Below, piece by piece: positions 27,188-35,646 of a stretch of DNA of 39,533 nucleotides; the stretch's first letter is position 1; every line of letters starts with the position of its first letter. Location: contig QHBW01000068.1 of NCBI GenBank assembly GCA_003244205.1, positions 41,840-81,372 on the forward strand, in the 5' to 3' direction. Made by a program: the position numbers and the translations under genes. The notes below the pieces were generated by a model. That model was not told where the DNA came from. It did not search any database and was given only the letters and a program-made list of their open reading frames with translations. Source of the stretch: Solirubrobacterales bacterium (lineage in GTDB: Bacteria; Actinomycetota; Thermoleophilia; Solirubrobacterales; Solirubrobacteraceae).

Positions 27188-28795
27188 GTGACGGCTCGCC
27201 GGCGCAAGCACTGGGGTTGGGGCTACGAGGACGAGCAGCCGACAGACGACGAGCTGCGCGGCGCATGCACGGCGATCGCTGCGCATCTCGGCTTCGGCTC
27301 CACCGAGCCCGAGTCGCCCGTGGCGCTCGAGGACGTCTCGCTGCCCGAGCCACGGCTGGCTGCCCCGCGAGAGCTGGCGGGGATCTGTGACGACGCTGCG
27401 CACGCACGCGCCTCGCACGCCTATGGCAAGAGCTACCGCGACGTCGTGCTGGCCTTCCGCGGGCGCTTCGAGGCGGTCCCCGACGTCGTCGCGCGGCCGC
27501 GCGACGAGGGTGACGTGGAGAAGGTGCTCGCGTGGTGCGACGCCGCCGGGGCTGCGGTCATCCCCTACGGCGGGGGAACGAGCGTCGTCGGTGGTGTCGA
27601 GCCGCGCATCGACGCGGCCTACGCCGGGGCGGTCAGCCTCGACCTGGGCGCGCTGGATCGCGTGCTCGAGGTCGATGAGATCTCCGGTGCGGCGCGGATT
27701 CAGGCCGGAGCCAGCGGCCCGGCGCTCGAGTCCCAGCTCGCCGCGCACGAGCTGACGCTGCGTCACTACCCGCAGTCGTTTGAGCTTTCGACACTCGGAG
27801 GCTGGATTGCGACGCGCGCCGGCGGGCACTTCGCCACGCTGGAGACCCACATCGACGACCTCGTGGAGTCGGTCCGCGCCCTCACTCCGTCGGGGGTGTG
27901 GAGCTCGCGCCGGCTCCCCGGCTCCGGCGCCGGTCCCAGCCCCGACCGCCTTCTGATCGGCTCCGAGGGCACGCTCGGGGTGATCACGGAGGCGTGGGTG
28001 CGCGTGCGCCGGCGTCCCTCGCATCGCGCTGGCGCCTCCGTGCGCTTCGGCTCCTTCGCCGATGGCCTCGAGGGTGCCAGGGCGGTGGCGCAGTCGGGCC
28101 TCTACCCGGCGAACTGCCGCCTGATCGACGCAGCGGAGGCGCGCACCACCGGCGCGGGGGACGGCAGCGCGGCGATCCTCGTGCTCGGCTTCGAGTCGGC
28201 GGACCATCCCGTGGACGCCGGCTTGAAACGCGCGCTGCAGCTGTGTGCGCAGCACGGCGGGGAGGGCGAGCCCGGCTCCACGCGCTCCGGGGCCGCCGGC
28301 GCCTGGCGCGAGGCCTTCCTGCGCGCGCCCTACCTGCGCGACACCTTCGTCGCGATGGGGGTGCTCTCGGAGACCTTTGAGACCGCGATCACGTGGGACC
28401 GTGCCCCGGGCTTCATCGAGTCCGCGCTGGAGGCCGCGCGCGCGGCGGTGGCCGAGCAGTGCGGCGCGGGCGCGGTGACGTGCCGCCTGACCCACGTCTA
28501 TACCGACGGGGCGGCCCCCTATTTCACGATCCTCGCCCCGGCGCGCCGAGGCGAGGAGCTCGAGCAGTGGGAGGTGATCAAGCGGGCGGCAAGCGACGCC
28601 GTGATCGCCGGCGGCGGCACGATCACCCACCACCACGCGGTCGGCCGCGACCACCGTCCGTGGTACGACCTCCAGCGCCCGGATCCGTTCGCCGCGGCAT
28701 TGCGCGCCGCAAAGGCGGCGGTGGACCCGCGAGCGATCCTCAACCCCGGCGTGCTCGTCGATCCGCTCACGGGCGAGCCGGCGCTACCGGCGTGA
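27188..28795 (+). CDS. FAD-linked oxidase, alkyldihydroxyacetonephosphate synthase (AGPS)-like
   Basis: A 535-residue flavoprotein of the VAO/PCMH fold. The N-terminus KHWGWGYEDEQPTDDEL is typical of the AGPS group. The FAD pyrophosphate-binding loop is PYGGGTSVVGGVEP, and the C-terminal substrate domain has THHHAVGRDHRPWY with three successive His (481-483), the AGPS active-site signature. In eukaryotes AGPS exchanges the acyl chain of acyl-DHAP for an alkyl chain, the first ether-bond step. Bacterial relatives may act on other substrates. The stop overlaps the GTG of the next gene by 4 nt (GTGA), pointing to a joint function. Confidence 0.88.
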   Translation: MTARRRKHWGWGYEDEQPTDDELRGACTAIAAHLGFGSTEPESPVALEDVSLPEPRLAAPRELAGICDDAAHARASHAYGKSYRDVVLAFRGRFEAVPDVVARPRDEGDVEKVLAWCDAAGAAVIPYGGGTSVVGGVEPRIDAAYAGAVSLDLGALDRVLEVDEISGAARIQAGASGPALESQLAAHELTLRHYPQSFELSTLGGWIATRAGGHFATLETHIDDLVESVRALTPSGVWSSRRLPGSGAGPSPDRLLIGSEGTLGVITEAWVRVRRRPSHRAGASVRFGSFADGLEGARAVAQSGLYPANCRLIDAAEARTTGAGDGSAAILVLGFESADHPVDAGLKRALQLCAQHGGEGEPGSTRSGAAGAWREAFLRAPYLRDTFVAMGVLSETFETAITWDRAPGFIESALEAARAAVAEQCGAGAVTCRLTHVYTDGAAPYFTILAPARRGEELEQWEVIKRAASDAVIAGGGTITHHHAVGRDHRPWYDLQRPDPFAAALRAAKAAVDPRAILNPGVLVDPLTGEPALPA

Positions 28796-29697
28796 AGATC
28801 GCCGTGCTCGGCCCGGGCGGGGTCGGCGGCTTCCTCGCCGCCGCGCTCGACCGCGTGGGCGTGCCCCTGATCGTGGTCGCGCGCGAGCAGACCGCTGAGA
28901 CGATCGCCCGCGACGGACTACGAGTCACGAGCGGGCTTCTGGGCGACTGGACGGCGCGGCCACGCACGACGGCGCGGCTGGGAGAGCCGGTCGACACGCT
29001 GATCGTCGCGACCAAGGCGGTCGGCCTCGCGGAGGCTGTCGAACGGGTAACGCCGGCCGCCGATCCGCAACTCGTCGTCCCCCTGCTCAATGGCCTCGAC
29101 CATCTCCCCTGGCTGCGCAGGCGCTTCGGGGAGCGAGTCGCCGCCGGCACGATCCGGATCGAGGCCGACCGGCCGCAGCCGGGCGTGGTCGTCCACACGA
29201 GCCCCTTCCTTGCCGTTGGGCTCGCTCACGATGACCCGCAGCGCCGCCCCGCGCTCGTGCGGCTGGCCGAGACGCTGCAGCGCGCGGACGTGCCCGCGAC
29301 TGTGGGAGAGAGCGAGGCTGCCGTGCTCTGGTCCAAGCTCGTGCGTCTCAACGCGATCGCCTGCACGACCAGCGCCTGGGACCGGCCGATAGGGGAGATC
29401 CGCGAGGATCCCGAGACGCGCGCTGCGCTCGAAGGCTGCGTGCGCGAGGCGTGCGCCGTGGCCACCGCGGAGGGCGCGGCGATCCCCGTCGAGCGGGTGA
29501 TGGTCGAGCTCGACGCGGTCCACGCGACGCTCGGCTCCTCGATGCAGCGCGACATCGCCGCCGGGCGTCCACCGGAGCTCGACGCAATCCCCGGCGCGGT
29601 GATGCGCGCGGGCGCGCGACACCGGATCGACTGCCCGACGATCGCGCGCCTCTACGAGCTCGTGGCGGCGCGCGCCGGCGCACCACGGGCGGCCTAG
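28792..29697 (+). CDS. Ketopantoate reductase-like (PanE/ApbA family) protein
   Basis: A 301-residue NADPH-dependent reductase. The N-terminal Rossmann motif is G7-P-G9-G-V-G12, followed by a middle segment VATKAVGLAEAVERV. The C-terminal helical domain has the conserved LWSKLVRLNAIACTTSAW with the catalytic Lys, and SSMQRDIAAGRPPELDAIPG, the family's substrate-binding signature. Members reduce 2-dehydropantoate in CoA biosynthesis, but the family also contains many reductases of unknown substrate. The coupling to the AGPS-like gene through a GTGA overlap raises the possibility of a different keto substrate, such as an alkyl-DHAP-type product. Confidence 0.87.
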   Translation: MKIAVLGPGGVGGFLAAALDRVGVPLIVVAREQTAETIARDGLRVTSGLLGDWTARPRTTARLGEPVDTLIVATKAVGLAEAVERVTPAADPQLVVPLLNGLDHLPWLRRRFGERVAAGTIRIEADRPQPGVVVHTSPFLAVGLAHDDPQRRPALVRLAETLQRADVPATVGESEAAVLWSKLVRLNAIACTTSAWDRPIGEIREDPETRAALEGCVREACAVATAEGAAIPVERVMVELDAVHATLGSSMQRDIAAGRPPELDAIPGAVMRAGARHRIDCPTIARLYELVAARAGAPRAA

Positions 29698-29700
29698 AAT
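29695..29700 (+). promoter_or_regulatory. -10 element of hypothetical gene 29711
   Basis: TAGAAT, 10 nt before ATG 29711. Its first three bases are the stop codon of the upstream reductase. Confidence 0.5.
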
Positions 29701-29710
29701 CGCGAGCTCG

Positions 29711-30082
29711 ATGCCGTCGCTCGAAGCCGAGATGCTCGCCCACATCCGCGCCGGTCTGGATCATCACAACGCCAGCTGCCCGATGACGCCGAAGGCGATC
29801 CTGCTCAACCCCGGCAACCACGAGCTCTTCGGTTGGGACGAGCTCTGGGGCATTCCCGTGCTCCCCGACGAGCGCGTCGCCGCCAAGCGCTTTCGCATCG
29901 ACTGCGACGGCTCGGCGTTCGGGATCGAGGAGGAGGTCGCCGAGGAGATCACACGGCGCGAGCCGATCGAGGTGCCTGTCGCGCCGGGGCTCCCGGCCGC
30001 CCCGCTCACCCCCGGTTGGCCGGGGATCCCGCAGCGGGACGACCACGACAGCCACGGGCGGGAACCGCGCCACGACCCCTAA
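29711..30082 (+). CDS. Hypothetical protein, 123 residues
   Basis: I do not recognise this protein. Residues 1-80 look like a folded, mixed alpha/beta domain: an N-terminal helix MPSLEAEMLAHIRAG, then PKAILLNPGNHELFGWDELW and RFRIDCDGSAFG. The last ~40 residues are Pro/Gly/His/Asp-rich and probably disordered. There is no signal peptide and no membrane segment. It follows the reductase gene by 13 nt but has its own candidate promoter. Its stop overlaps the stop of the convergent ppx gene (CTAA). The codon use and clean start support a real gene. Confidence 0.65.
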   Translation: MPSLEAEMLAHIRAGLDHHNASCPMTPKAILLNPGNHELFGWDELWGIPVLPDERVAAKRFRIDCDGSAFGIEEEVAEEITRREPIEVPVAPGLPAAPLTPGWPGIPQRDDHDSHGREPRHDP

Positions 30083-31614
30083 GACAGCGTCAGCGGGCGT
30101 CCGAAGGCCTGCTCGAAGAGGTCGAGGTGACGTGAGGCGGCCCAGCGGGCCAGGCTGACGTCCTGCTCGGAGACGAGCTCGAGCTCGACGTGGCCGTCGT
30201 CGAGCGCGATCCGCGCCTCGCGCACGACCTGGTCGCGCGGTCGCTCGAGCTGCTCGGCGAGCCGCAGCAGCGCCGCACAGCGCGTCAGCAGCTGCTCGTC
30301 GCCGGGCGCCGCCAGTGGCTCCAGCCAACCCAGCGCCGGCGTGCCCTTGCGGTGGTAGCGCGCGATCTGGGCGATCAGCGCGACCTCGCGGGGGTGGTAG
30401 CCGGGTAGGCCCGCGTTCATGATCAGATAGCGCGAGTGCTTGTGGTGGTCGTCGTAGTCGACCGTCTGGCCGATGTCGTGCAGCAGCGAGGCTGCCCACA
30501 GCAGCTCGCGCTCGACGGGATCGCCGGGATGCAGGCCCCGGGCGGCGAGCGCGTCCCACATCTGCAGCGCCAGCTCGGCGACATGCGTCACATGCAGCGG
30601 CTCGGCTGCGTACTGGGCGGCGAGGTTGCGCACGCTAGCCTCGCGCACGTCGCGCACGAGCGGCGGATCCGCGGGCGCGAGGTGCTGGGCGAGGAAGACA
30701 CCCTCGCGCAAGCCGAACTCGGTCACCTCGAGCTGATCGAGGCCGACGAGGTCGAGCACGGACTCGATCACGATCGCCGCCGCGAGGATCAGATCGCCGC
30801 GCTCGGGCTTGATCCCGGGCCTCGCTCCGCGCCGCTCGGCTGGCTCGGCGGCGAGCTGGGATGAGAGCTCGCCGAGCACTCCACGGGAGAGCTGGAAGCC
30901 CTGGACGCCGAGCGAGGGCTCGCCGGCTGCGAGCTGGGCGGCGGCGGCGAGGTTGCGGATGCTGCCGCCGAGCGCGACCATGCGTCCGCCGGCAGCCGCC
31001 TCGCGCACCCAGGGCTCGCCGGCGAGCTGCTTTGAGACGTGGGCGCGCAGGCTGCGCAGCTGCTTCTTGGTGGGGGGGTCGGCGTCGGGGAGAAAGCGCT
31101 CGGTCATGCGCACAGCGCCCAGCGCCCACGAGCCGTGCTCGACGTCGACGCGATCGTGCACCGCCACTAGCTGAAGGCTGCCGCCCCCGAGGTCGAGTAC
31201 GAGCCCGTCGCTGAGCGTGCTCGAGTTGGCGGCGGCTACGTAGGCATAGCGCGCCTCCTCAGCCCAGGAGAGCACGCGCAGCTGGAGCCCGGAGATCGTC
31301 TCCGCACGCTCGATGAACTCGCCCTGGTTGGTGGCGTCGCGGATCGCGCTCGTGGCGACCGCGTCGACCTGGTTGTGGGCGAGGCCCATCGCCCGGCAGA
31401 AGTGCGAGAAGAGCTCGATCGTGCGCAGCGCGCGCTCCATCGCCTCGGCGCGCAGCGCTCCCGCCTCGCCGAGGCCCTCGCCGATGCGAACGGGCTCGTA
31501 GATCTCGTCGGTGCGTCGCCACCAGGCGCCGGGCACCGCGCCGAAGACGACGAGGCGAAAGGAGTTCGAGCCCAGGTCGATGACGGCGCTTCGCCGCTCG
31601 GGCTCCGCGTTCAC
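30079..31614 (-). CDS. ppx: Exopolyphosphatase / pppGpp phosphatase (Ppx/GppA family)
   Basis: A 511-residue ASKHA-fold phosphatase that degrades inorganic polyphosphate or converts pppGpp to ppGpp. N-terminal features are VIDLGSNSFRL (phosphate 1 motif), the VATSAIRDATNQGEF loop with the catalytic Glu, and LVLDLGGGSLQLV (phosphate 2). The C-terminal ~200 residues form the HD-like helical domain with SLLHDIGQTVDYDDHHKHSR and IAQIARYHRKGTP, found in the longer Ppx enzymes. GTG 31614 overlaps the glyoxalase I stop (GTGA), so the two are co-translated. Confidence 0.93.
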   Translation of the reverse strand: MNAEPERRSAVIDLGSNSFRLVVFGAVPGAWWRRTDEIYEPVRIGEGLGEAGALRAEAMERALRTIELFSHFCRAMGLAHNQVDAVATSAIRDATNQGEFIERAETISGLQLRVLSWAEEARYAYVAAANSSTLSDGLVLDLGGGSLQLVAVHDRVDVEHGSWALGAVRMTERFLPDADPPTKKQLRSLRAHVSKQLAGEPWVREAAAGGRMVALGGSIRNLAAAAQLAAGEPSLGVQGFQLSRGVLGELSSQLAAEPAERRGARPGIKPERGDLILAAAIVIESVLDLVGLDQLEVTEFGLREGVFLAQHLAPADPPLVRDVREASVRNLAAQYAAEPLHVTHVAELALQMWDALAARGLHPGDPVERELLWAASLLHDIGQTVDYDDHHKHSRYLIMNAGLPGYHPREVALIAQIARYHRKGTPALGWLEPLAAPGDEQLLTRCAALLRLAEQLERPRDQVVREARIALDDGHVELELVSEQDVSLARWAASRHLDLFEQAFGRPLTLS

Positions 31615-31988
31615 GAACGCTCGATGAGCTCGATCCGGTAGCCGTCAGGGTCGCGCACGAAGCACAGGCGCGAGCCGCCCTCGCGGATCGTGTACGGAGG
31701 CTTCTCTGGCTGGATGCCCTGGGCCTCGAGCTGCGCGAGCGAGGCGTCGAGATCGTCGGCCGTGATCGCGATGTGGCCATAGCCGGTGCCGAGGTCGTAG
31801 CTGTCGACGCCGATGTTGTAGGTGAGCTCGAGCCGCGGCATATCGCCGTCGCCGGGCTGGTTCATGAAGACGTTGATCGCCTCATCGCGGATCGGGATCC
31901 GCCCGACCTCCTCGAACCCCAGCGCCTCATAGAAAGCCACCGAGCGGTCGATGTCGGTGATGCGGTAGCAGGTGTGGATCAGGGGCAC
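31611..31988 (-). CDS. gloA: Lactoylglutathione lyase-like glyoxalase I
   Basis: A 125-residue single-domain VOC metalloenzyme of glyoxalase I type, which isomerises the hemithioacetal of methylglyoxal and a thiol. The four metal ligands are in place: His5, Glu54, His72 and Glu120, with the family motifs FYEALGFEEVGR and ARDPDGYRIE-like FVRDPDGYRIEL. Actinobacteria often lack glutathione, so mycothiol or another thiol may be the true cofactor. GTG 31988 is preceded at 6 nt by TAGACT. It is divergent from a glyoxalase II-like gene only 46 nt away. Confidence 0.92.
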   Translation of the reverse strand: MPLIHTCYRITDIDRSVAFYEALGFEEVGRIPIRDEAINVFMNQPGDGDMPRLELTYNIGVDSYDLGTGYGHIAITADDLDASLAQLEAQGIQPEKPPYTIREGGSRLCFVRDPDGYRIELIERS

Positions 31989-31994
31989 GCGCGC

Positions 31995-32000
31995 AGTCTA
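31995..32000 (-). promoter_or_regulatory. -10 element of gloA
   Basis: TAGACT on the minus strand, 6 nt before GTG 31988. Confidence 0.5.
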
Positions 32001-32018
32001 CGTCGAGAGCGGCGCCGG

Positions 32019-32024
32019 TAGCCT
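32019..32024 (+). promoter_or_regulatory. -10 element of glyoxalase II-like gene
   Basis: TAGCCT, 10 nt before ATG 32035 and 18 nt from the opposing gloA hexamer. Confidence 0.5.
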
Positions 32025-32034
32025 GTCCGCCGGC

Positions 32035-32778
32035 ATGATCCTCGAGCGCTCCATGCACCCGGACTTCACGTCCAACAGCTATCTGGTCGGCGACCGCGCG
32101 GGCGGCGTCGGTGTCTTCATCGACGCCGGAGGGCCGGTGGCGCCGCTGATCGAGGCGGTCGAGCGCCACCGGCTCGAGCCCAGTCACGTCCTGCTCACCC
32201 ATCGTCACTTCGACCACGTGGCCGAGCTGGACGCGTTGACGCGCCATTTCATTGGAATCCAGGTGCTCGCGCACCCGCTCGAACGCGAGGACGTCGCTGC
32301 GAGCACCGGCGATCTCGAGCCGGGCGTCGAGCTGGCGATCGGGCAGCTGCGCGTGCGCGCGCTGCACACGCCCGGCCACACGGCGGGGATGCTCGCGCTG
32401 ATCGTCGACGACGAGCAGGTCTTCACGGGCGACACGCTCTTCAAGGGGTCCGTGGGCGGCGTGCGCGCGCCCGCCTCGACGAGCTACGAGGACCTTCGCG
32501 CATCGGTGATGGACAAGCTGATGAAGCTCGATCCCGAGACGCGCGTGCGCCCCGGCCACACCGAGCCCACGACGATCGCCGCCGAGTGGGAGCACAACCC
32601 GTTCGTGCGCATCTGGCGCGGCCTCGATCCCGAGGGAGACGAAGCCTGCACCGCCTTCGGCGAGCCGGCCACGCTGGTGCTGTTCGCGCGCGACTACGAC
32701 GGCGGTCACAAGGCGTGGGTGCGCTGGCCCGACGGGCGTGACGACATCATCCCGGGATCGCAGGTGCAGCGCCCGTAG
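32035..32778 (+). CDS. Metallo-beta-lactamase-fold hydrolase, glyoxalase II-like
   Basis: A 247-residue MBL-fold enzyme. The binuclear metal motif is H56-R-H58-F-D60-H61 (LTHRHFDHV), followed by HTPGHTAGM, FTGDTLF (bridging Asp) and RPGHTEPTT. The order and spacing fit the glyoxalase II/YcbL group of thioester hydrolases. Residues beyond ~205 (a LVLFARDYDGGHKAWVRW segment) form a small extra beta module. Its divergence from gloA suggests it hydrolyses the S-lactoyl-thiol formed by that enzyme, or protects against related thioesters; this is inferred from position. Confidence 0.88.
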   Translation: MILERSMHPDFTSNSYLVGDRAGGVGVFIDAGGPVAPLIEAVERHRLEPSHVLLTHRHFDHVAELDALTRHFIGIQVLAHPLEREDVAASTGDLEPGVELAIGQLRVRALHTPGHTAGMLALIVDDEQVFTGDTLFKGSVGGVRAPASTSYEDLRASVMDKLMKLDPETRVRPGHTEPTTIAAEWEHNPFVRIWRGLDPEGDEACTAFGEPATLVLFARDYDGGHKAWVRWPDGRDDIIPGSQVQRP

Positions 32779-32781
32779 CAT
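32776..32781 (+). promoter_or_regulatory. -10 element of ABC1 kinase gene
   Basis: TAGCAT, 11 nt before ATG 32793. Its first three bases are the stop codon of the upstream hydrolase. Confidence 0.4.
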
Positions 32782-32792
32782 TGGGCGGGCTG

Positions 32793-34178
32793 ATGGCCCG
32801 CGACAAGATCCCCACCTCGCGCATCCGCCGCACGGCCAAGATCGGAACGCTCGCCGCCGGTCAGACCGCGCGCCAGCTCGGCACTCGTACCGCCAACGTC
32901 GCGCGCACGGATGAAGGCCGTGCGAAGGCGCTCGAGCGCCGCCAGGTCGAGGCTGCCGAGCAGATCGTCGCCGCCCTGGGGACGATGAAGGGGGCGGCGA
33001 TGAAGATCGGGCAGGTGCTGTCCTTCCTCGACGTCGGCCTCGTGCCCGAGGAGTATCGCGAGGACTTCCAGCGCAAGCTCGCCGCCCTGCGCGACGCCGC
33101 GCCAAAGGTCCGCTTCCAGGACATGCGCAAGGTGATCGAGTCAGAGCTGGACGGCCCTGTGGAGGAGATCTTCGAGGAGTTCAACGAGGACCCGATTGCC
33201 GCCGCCTCGATCGGCCAGGTCTACCGCGCGCGCTTGCACTCCGGGCGCGACGTGGCCGTCAAGGTCCAGTACCCGGGGGTCGCCGAGGCCGTGCGCGCCG
33301 ACATGGCCAACCTCGGTCTGATCCTGCACCTCGTGAAGCGAATCGCCCCCGGTCTCGACCCCAAGGCGATCGGCGGCGAGATCCGCGCGCGCATCGACGA
33401 GGAGCTGGACTACGAGCTCGAGGCCGTCAACCAGCGTGCGCTAGCTCGGATCTTCCGTGGGCACCCGTTCATTGCCGTTCCCGACGTCGTTCCCCGATTG
33501 TCCCGCGAGCGCGTGCTCGTCTCCGATTTCGTCGAGGGTCTCGGCTTTGAGCGCGTGCGCGAGCGGGACCGCGCCACGCGCGATCGGGTGGGAGAGATCG
33601 TGTTCCGCTTCTTCTTCGGCTGCCTGTACCGCCACGGGCAGTTCTCCGGCGATCCACACCCCGGCAACTTCCTCTTGATGGACGACGGGCGGGTCGCCTT
33701 CCTGGACTTCGGTCTCTTCAAGCGCATGCCGCCCGGGACCGTCGAGCTCGAGCTGGAGTGTCAGCGCGCCGGGGTCGAGGGCGATGGGGAACGGCTACGC
33801 GACCTGCTCGCCGGCGCCGGCTTCCTGCGCGCGCCCGAACGTTTCGCGCCCGAGGGCCTGATCGAGCAGTTCCGTGGCTCGACGTGGTGGTACACGACCG
33901 ATGAGGAGATCGAGCTCACGCCCGACATCGCCACGCGGGTGGCGATCGACATCTCCGATCCGCGCTCGCACTACTTCGCCCAGATGCGTCACGAGACGCT
34001 CCCGCCCGACCACCTCTTTGGACGCCGCATGGAGCTGCTCACGCTCGCCGTGCTCTCCCAGCTGCATGCCCGTGCCAACTGGCATGCGATCTCGCGCGAA
34101 TGGATGTACGACGAGCCCCCGCGCAGCGAGCTGGGCGAGGCCGAGGCGCGCTTCTACGCGCGGGCGGTAGCTGGGTAG
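32793..34178 (+). CDS. ABC1/UbiB-family atypical kinase
   Basis: A 461-residue ABC1/ADCK-type kinase-like protein. It shows the family-specific KxGQ motif (AAMKIGQVLSF), the Ala-rich nucleotide loop AAASIGQVYRARL, the VK pair in VAVKVQYPG, the catalytic loop GDPHPGNFLL and the LDFGLF metal motif. Such proteins are ATPases linked to quinone or lipid metabolism rather than ordinary protein kinases. Unlike UbiB, no C-terminal membrane helices are evident. The start ATG 32793 gives a basic N-terminus; TTG 32781 is an alternative. The stop directly abuts the stop of convergent pyk. Confidence 0.93.
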   Translation: MARDKIPTSRIRRTAKIGTLAAGQTARQLGTRTANVARTDEGRAKALERRQVEAAEQIVAALGTMKGAAMKIGQVLSFLDVGLVPEEYREDFQRKLAALRDAAPKVRFQDMRKVIESELDGPVEEIFEEFNEDPIAAASIGQVYRARLHSGRDVAVKVQYPGVAEAVRADMANLGLILHLVKRIAPGLDPKAIGGEIRARIDEELDYELEAVNQRALARIFRGHPFIAVPDVVPRLSRERVLVSDFVEGLGFERVRERDRATRDRVGEIVFRFFFGCLYRHGQFSGDPHPGNFLLMDDGRVAFLDFGLFKRMPPGTVELELECQRAGVEGDGERLRDLLAGAGFLRAPERFAPEGLIEQFRGSTWWYTTDEEIELTPDIATRVAIDISDPRSHYFAQMRHETLPPDHLFGRRMELLTLAVLSQLHARANWHAISREWMYDEPPRSELGEAEARFYARAVAG

Positions 34179-35585
34179 TCAGACCTCTTGGATCTGCAGC
34201 AGGCTGGTGGTCCCCGGGCGGCCGCTCGGCAACCCGGCGGTGATGGCGACGCGGTCGCCGTGCTTGAGCCAGCCGAGCTCGACGACGCGGCTGGCGGCAT
34301 CGGCGATCAGCGCCTCGGTGACCTCGTGGCGGGCCATGTGCTCAGCCTGCACCCCCCACATCAGCCCGCAGCGGCGTACCGTTTCGCGTCCCGGGGAGAG
34401 CGCGTAGATCGGCACGTTTGGACGGTGGGCGGAGACGAGCCGCGCCGAGCGCCCCGAGAGCGTCGGGATGACGAGCGCCGTGAGTCCCAGCTCGCGCGCC
34501 GCCTCGCAGGCTGAGTGGGCGATCATGTAGGCGGGGTCGCGCGTACCCCGGCGGACTCGCTGCTCGATCCAGCGGTCATAGGGGGCGACGCGCTCGGCCT
34601 GCTCGGCGATCGCCCCCATCATCTCGATCGCGCCCACCGGATAGGCGCCGATCGCGGTCTCCTGGGAAAGCATGACGGCGTCGGTGCCGTCGAGGATCGC
34701 GTTGGCGACGTCGGCGACCTCCGCACGCGTGGGGCGCGAGGAGCGCACCATCGAGTCGAGCATCTGGGTAGCCGTGATCACCGGGCGCGCGAGCTCGCCG
34801 CAGAGCTGGATGACCCGCTTCTGGACGATCGGCACCTCCTCGATTGGCAGCTCGATGCCAAGATCGCCGCGGGCCACCATGGCGCAGTCGGCGACGTGCA
34901 GGATCTCCTCGATGTCGCTGACCGCCTGGGGCTTCTCGATCTTGGCCACGAGCGGCAGGCGGGTGTGCTCGCGCACGGAGGTGACGTCGCGCGCGCGCTG
35001 GACGAAGGAGAGCGCGACGAGATCAACGCCGATCTTCTCGCCGAAGCGCAGCAGGTCGAGGTCCTCCTCGGCGACCGAGGCGAGCCCGTCGAGCGCGCCA
35101 GGGACGTTGAGCCCCTGGCGCGAGGCGACCGCGCCCCCGACCTCGATCCGGGTGTGCACCTCGCAGTCCCCGGCGGAGACCGACTCGACGCGCAGCCGAA
35201 CGGCGCCATCGGCGAGATAGACCACGTCGCCGGCTCTGACCGCCTCGACCAGCCCCGCCCAGGAGACCGAGAGCGCTTGTGCGTCGCCGATCTCGTCGCT
35301 GCCGCAGCGCAGCACGACGGTGTCGCCGACGCCGAGCTCGGCGAGGTCGCCGCGGAGCGGGCCGATCCGCAGCTTGGGACCGGGAAGGTCCTGGAGCACA
35401 GCCACGGGGCGCCCGACGCGCGAGGCCGCATCGCGGATGCGCCCGATCGTCTCGGCGTGCTCGTCGCGAGTGCCATGGGAGAAGTTCAAGCGCGCGACGT
35501 CGAGGCCGGCTTCGATCATGCGCACGAGCATCTCGGGCTCGCGCGAGGCCGGGCCGATCGTGGCGACGATCTTGGTGCGGCGCAT
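34179..35585 (-). CDS. pyk: Pyruvate kinase
   Basis: Last glycolytic step, phosphoenolpyruvate plus ADP to pyruvate plus ATP. The 468-residue protein begins MRRTKIVATIGPASREP, followed by LQDLPGPKLRIG (substrate loop), the beta-barrel B domain, VAKIEKPQAVSDIEEI with the catalytic Lys, MVARGDLGIELP, and the regulatory C-terminal domain ending GRPGTTSLLQIQEV. Length and order are standard. The open frame extends to 35711, but homology starts at ATG 35585, which has TACCTT 9 nt upstream. It ends a run of four genes on this strand (from 37593) and directly abuts the ABC1 gene stop. Confidence 0.96.
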   Translation of the reverse strand: MRRTKIVATIGPASREPEMLVRMIEAGLDVARLNFSHGTRDEHAETIGRIRDAASRVGRPVAVLQDLPGPKLRIGPLRGDLAELGVGDTVVLRCGSDEIGDAQALSVSWAGLVEAVRAGDVVYLADGAVRLRVESVSAGDCEVHTRIEVGGAVASRQGLNVPGALDGLASVAEEDLDLLRFGEKIGVDLVALSFVQRARDVTSVREHTRLPLVAKIEKPQAVSDIEEILHVADCAMVARGDLGIELPIEEVPIVQKRVIQLCGELARPVITATQMLDSMVRSSRPTRAEVADVANAILDGTDAVMLSQETAIGAYPVGAIEMMGAIAEQAERVAPYDRWIEQRVRRGTRDPAYMIAHSACEAARELGLTALVIPTLSGRSARLVSAHRPNVPIYALSPGRETVRRCGLMWGVQAEHMARHEVTEALIADAASRVVELGWLKHGDRVAITAGLPSGRPGTTSLLQIQEV

Positions 35586-35594
35586 CGTCTGCGG

Positions 35595-35600
35595 AAGGTA
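35595..35600 (-). promoter_or_regulatory. -10 element of pyk
   Basis: TACCTT on the minus strand, 9 nt before ATG 35585; suggests that pyk has its own promoter. Confidence 0.45.
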
Positions 35601-35646
35601 GCGAGGAGGCGGTCCGGCCGGGTCCGGCTTGACAGGGCGCGCGCCG

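Noticed and set aside
26678-28654. A 658-codon minus-strand open frame opposite the AGPS-like gene
   Set aside because: Composition is that of an antisense shadow, and it overlaps two well-supported genes.
29711-30082. The unknown 123-residue protein as a phage structural protein
   Set aside because: No other phage-like gene, no integrase or attachment site in the window.
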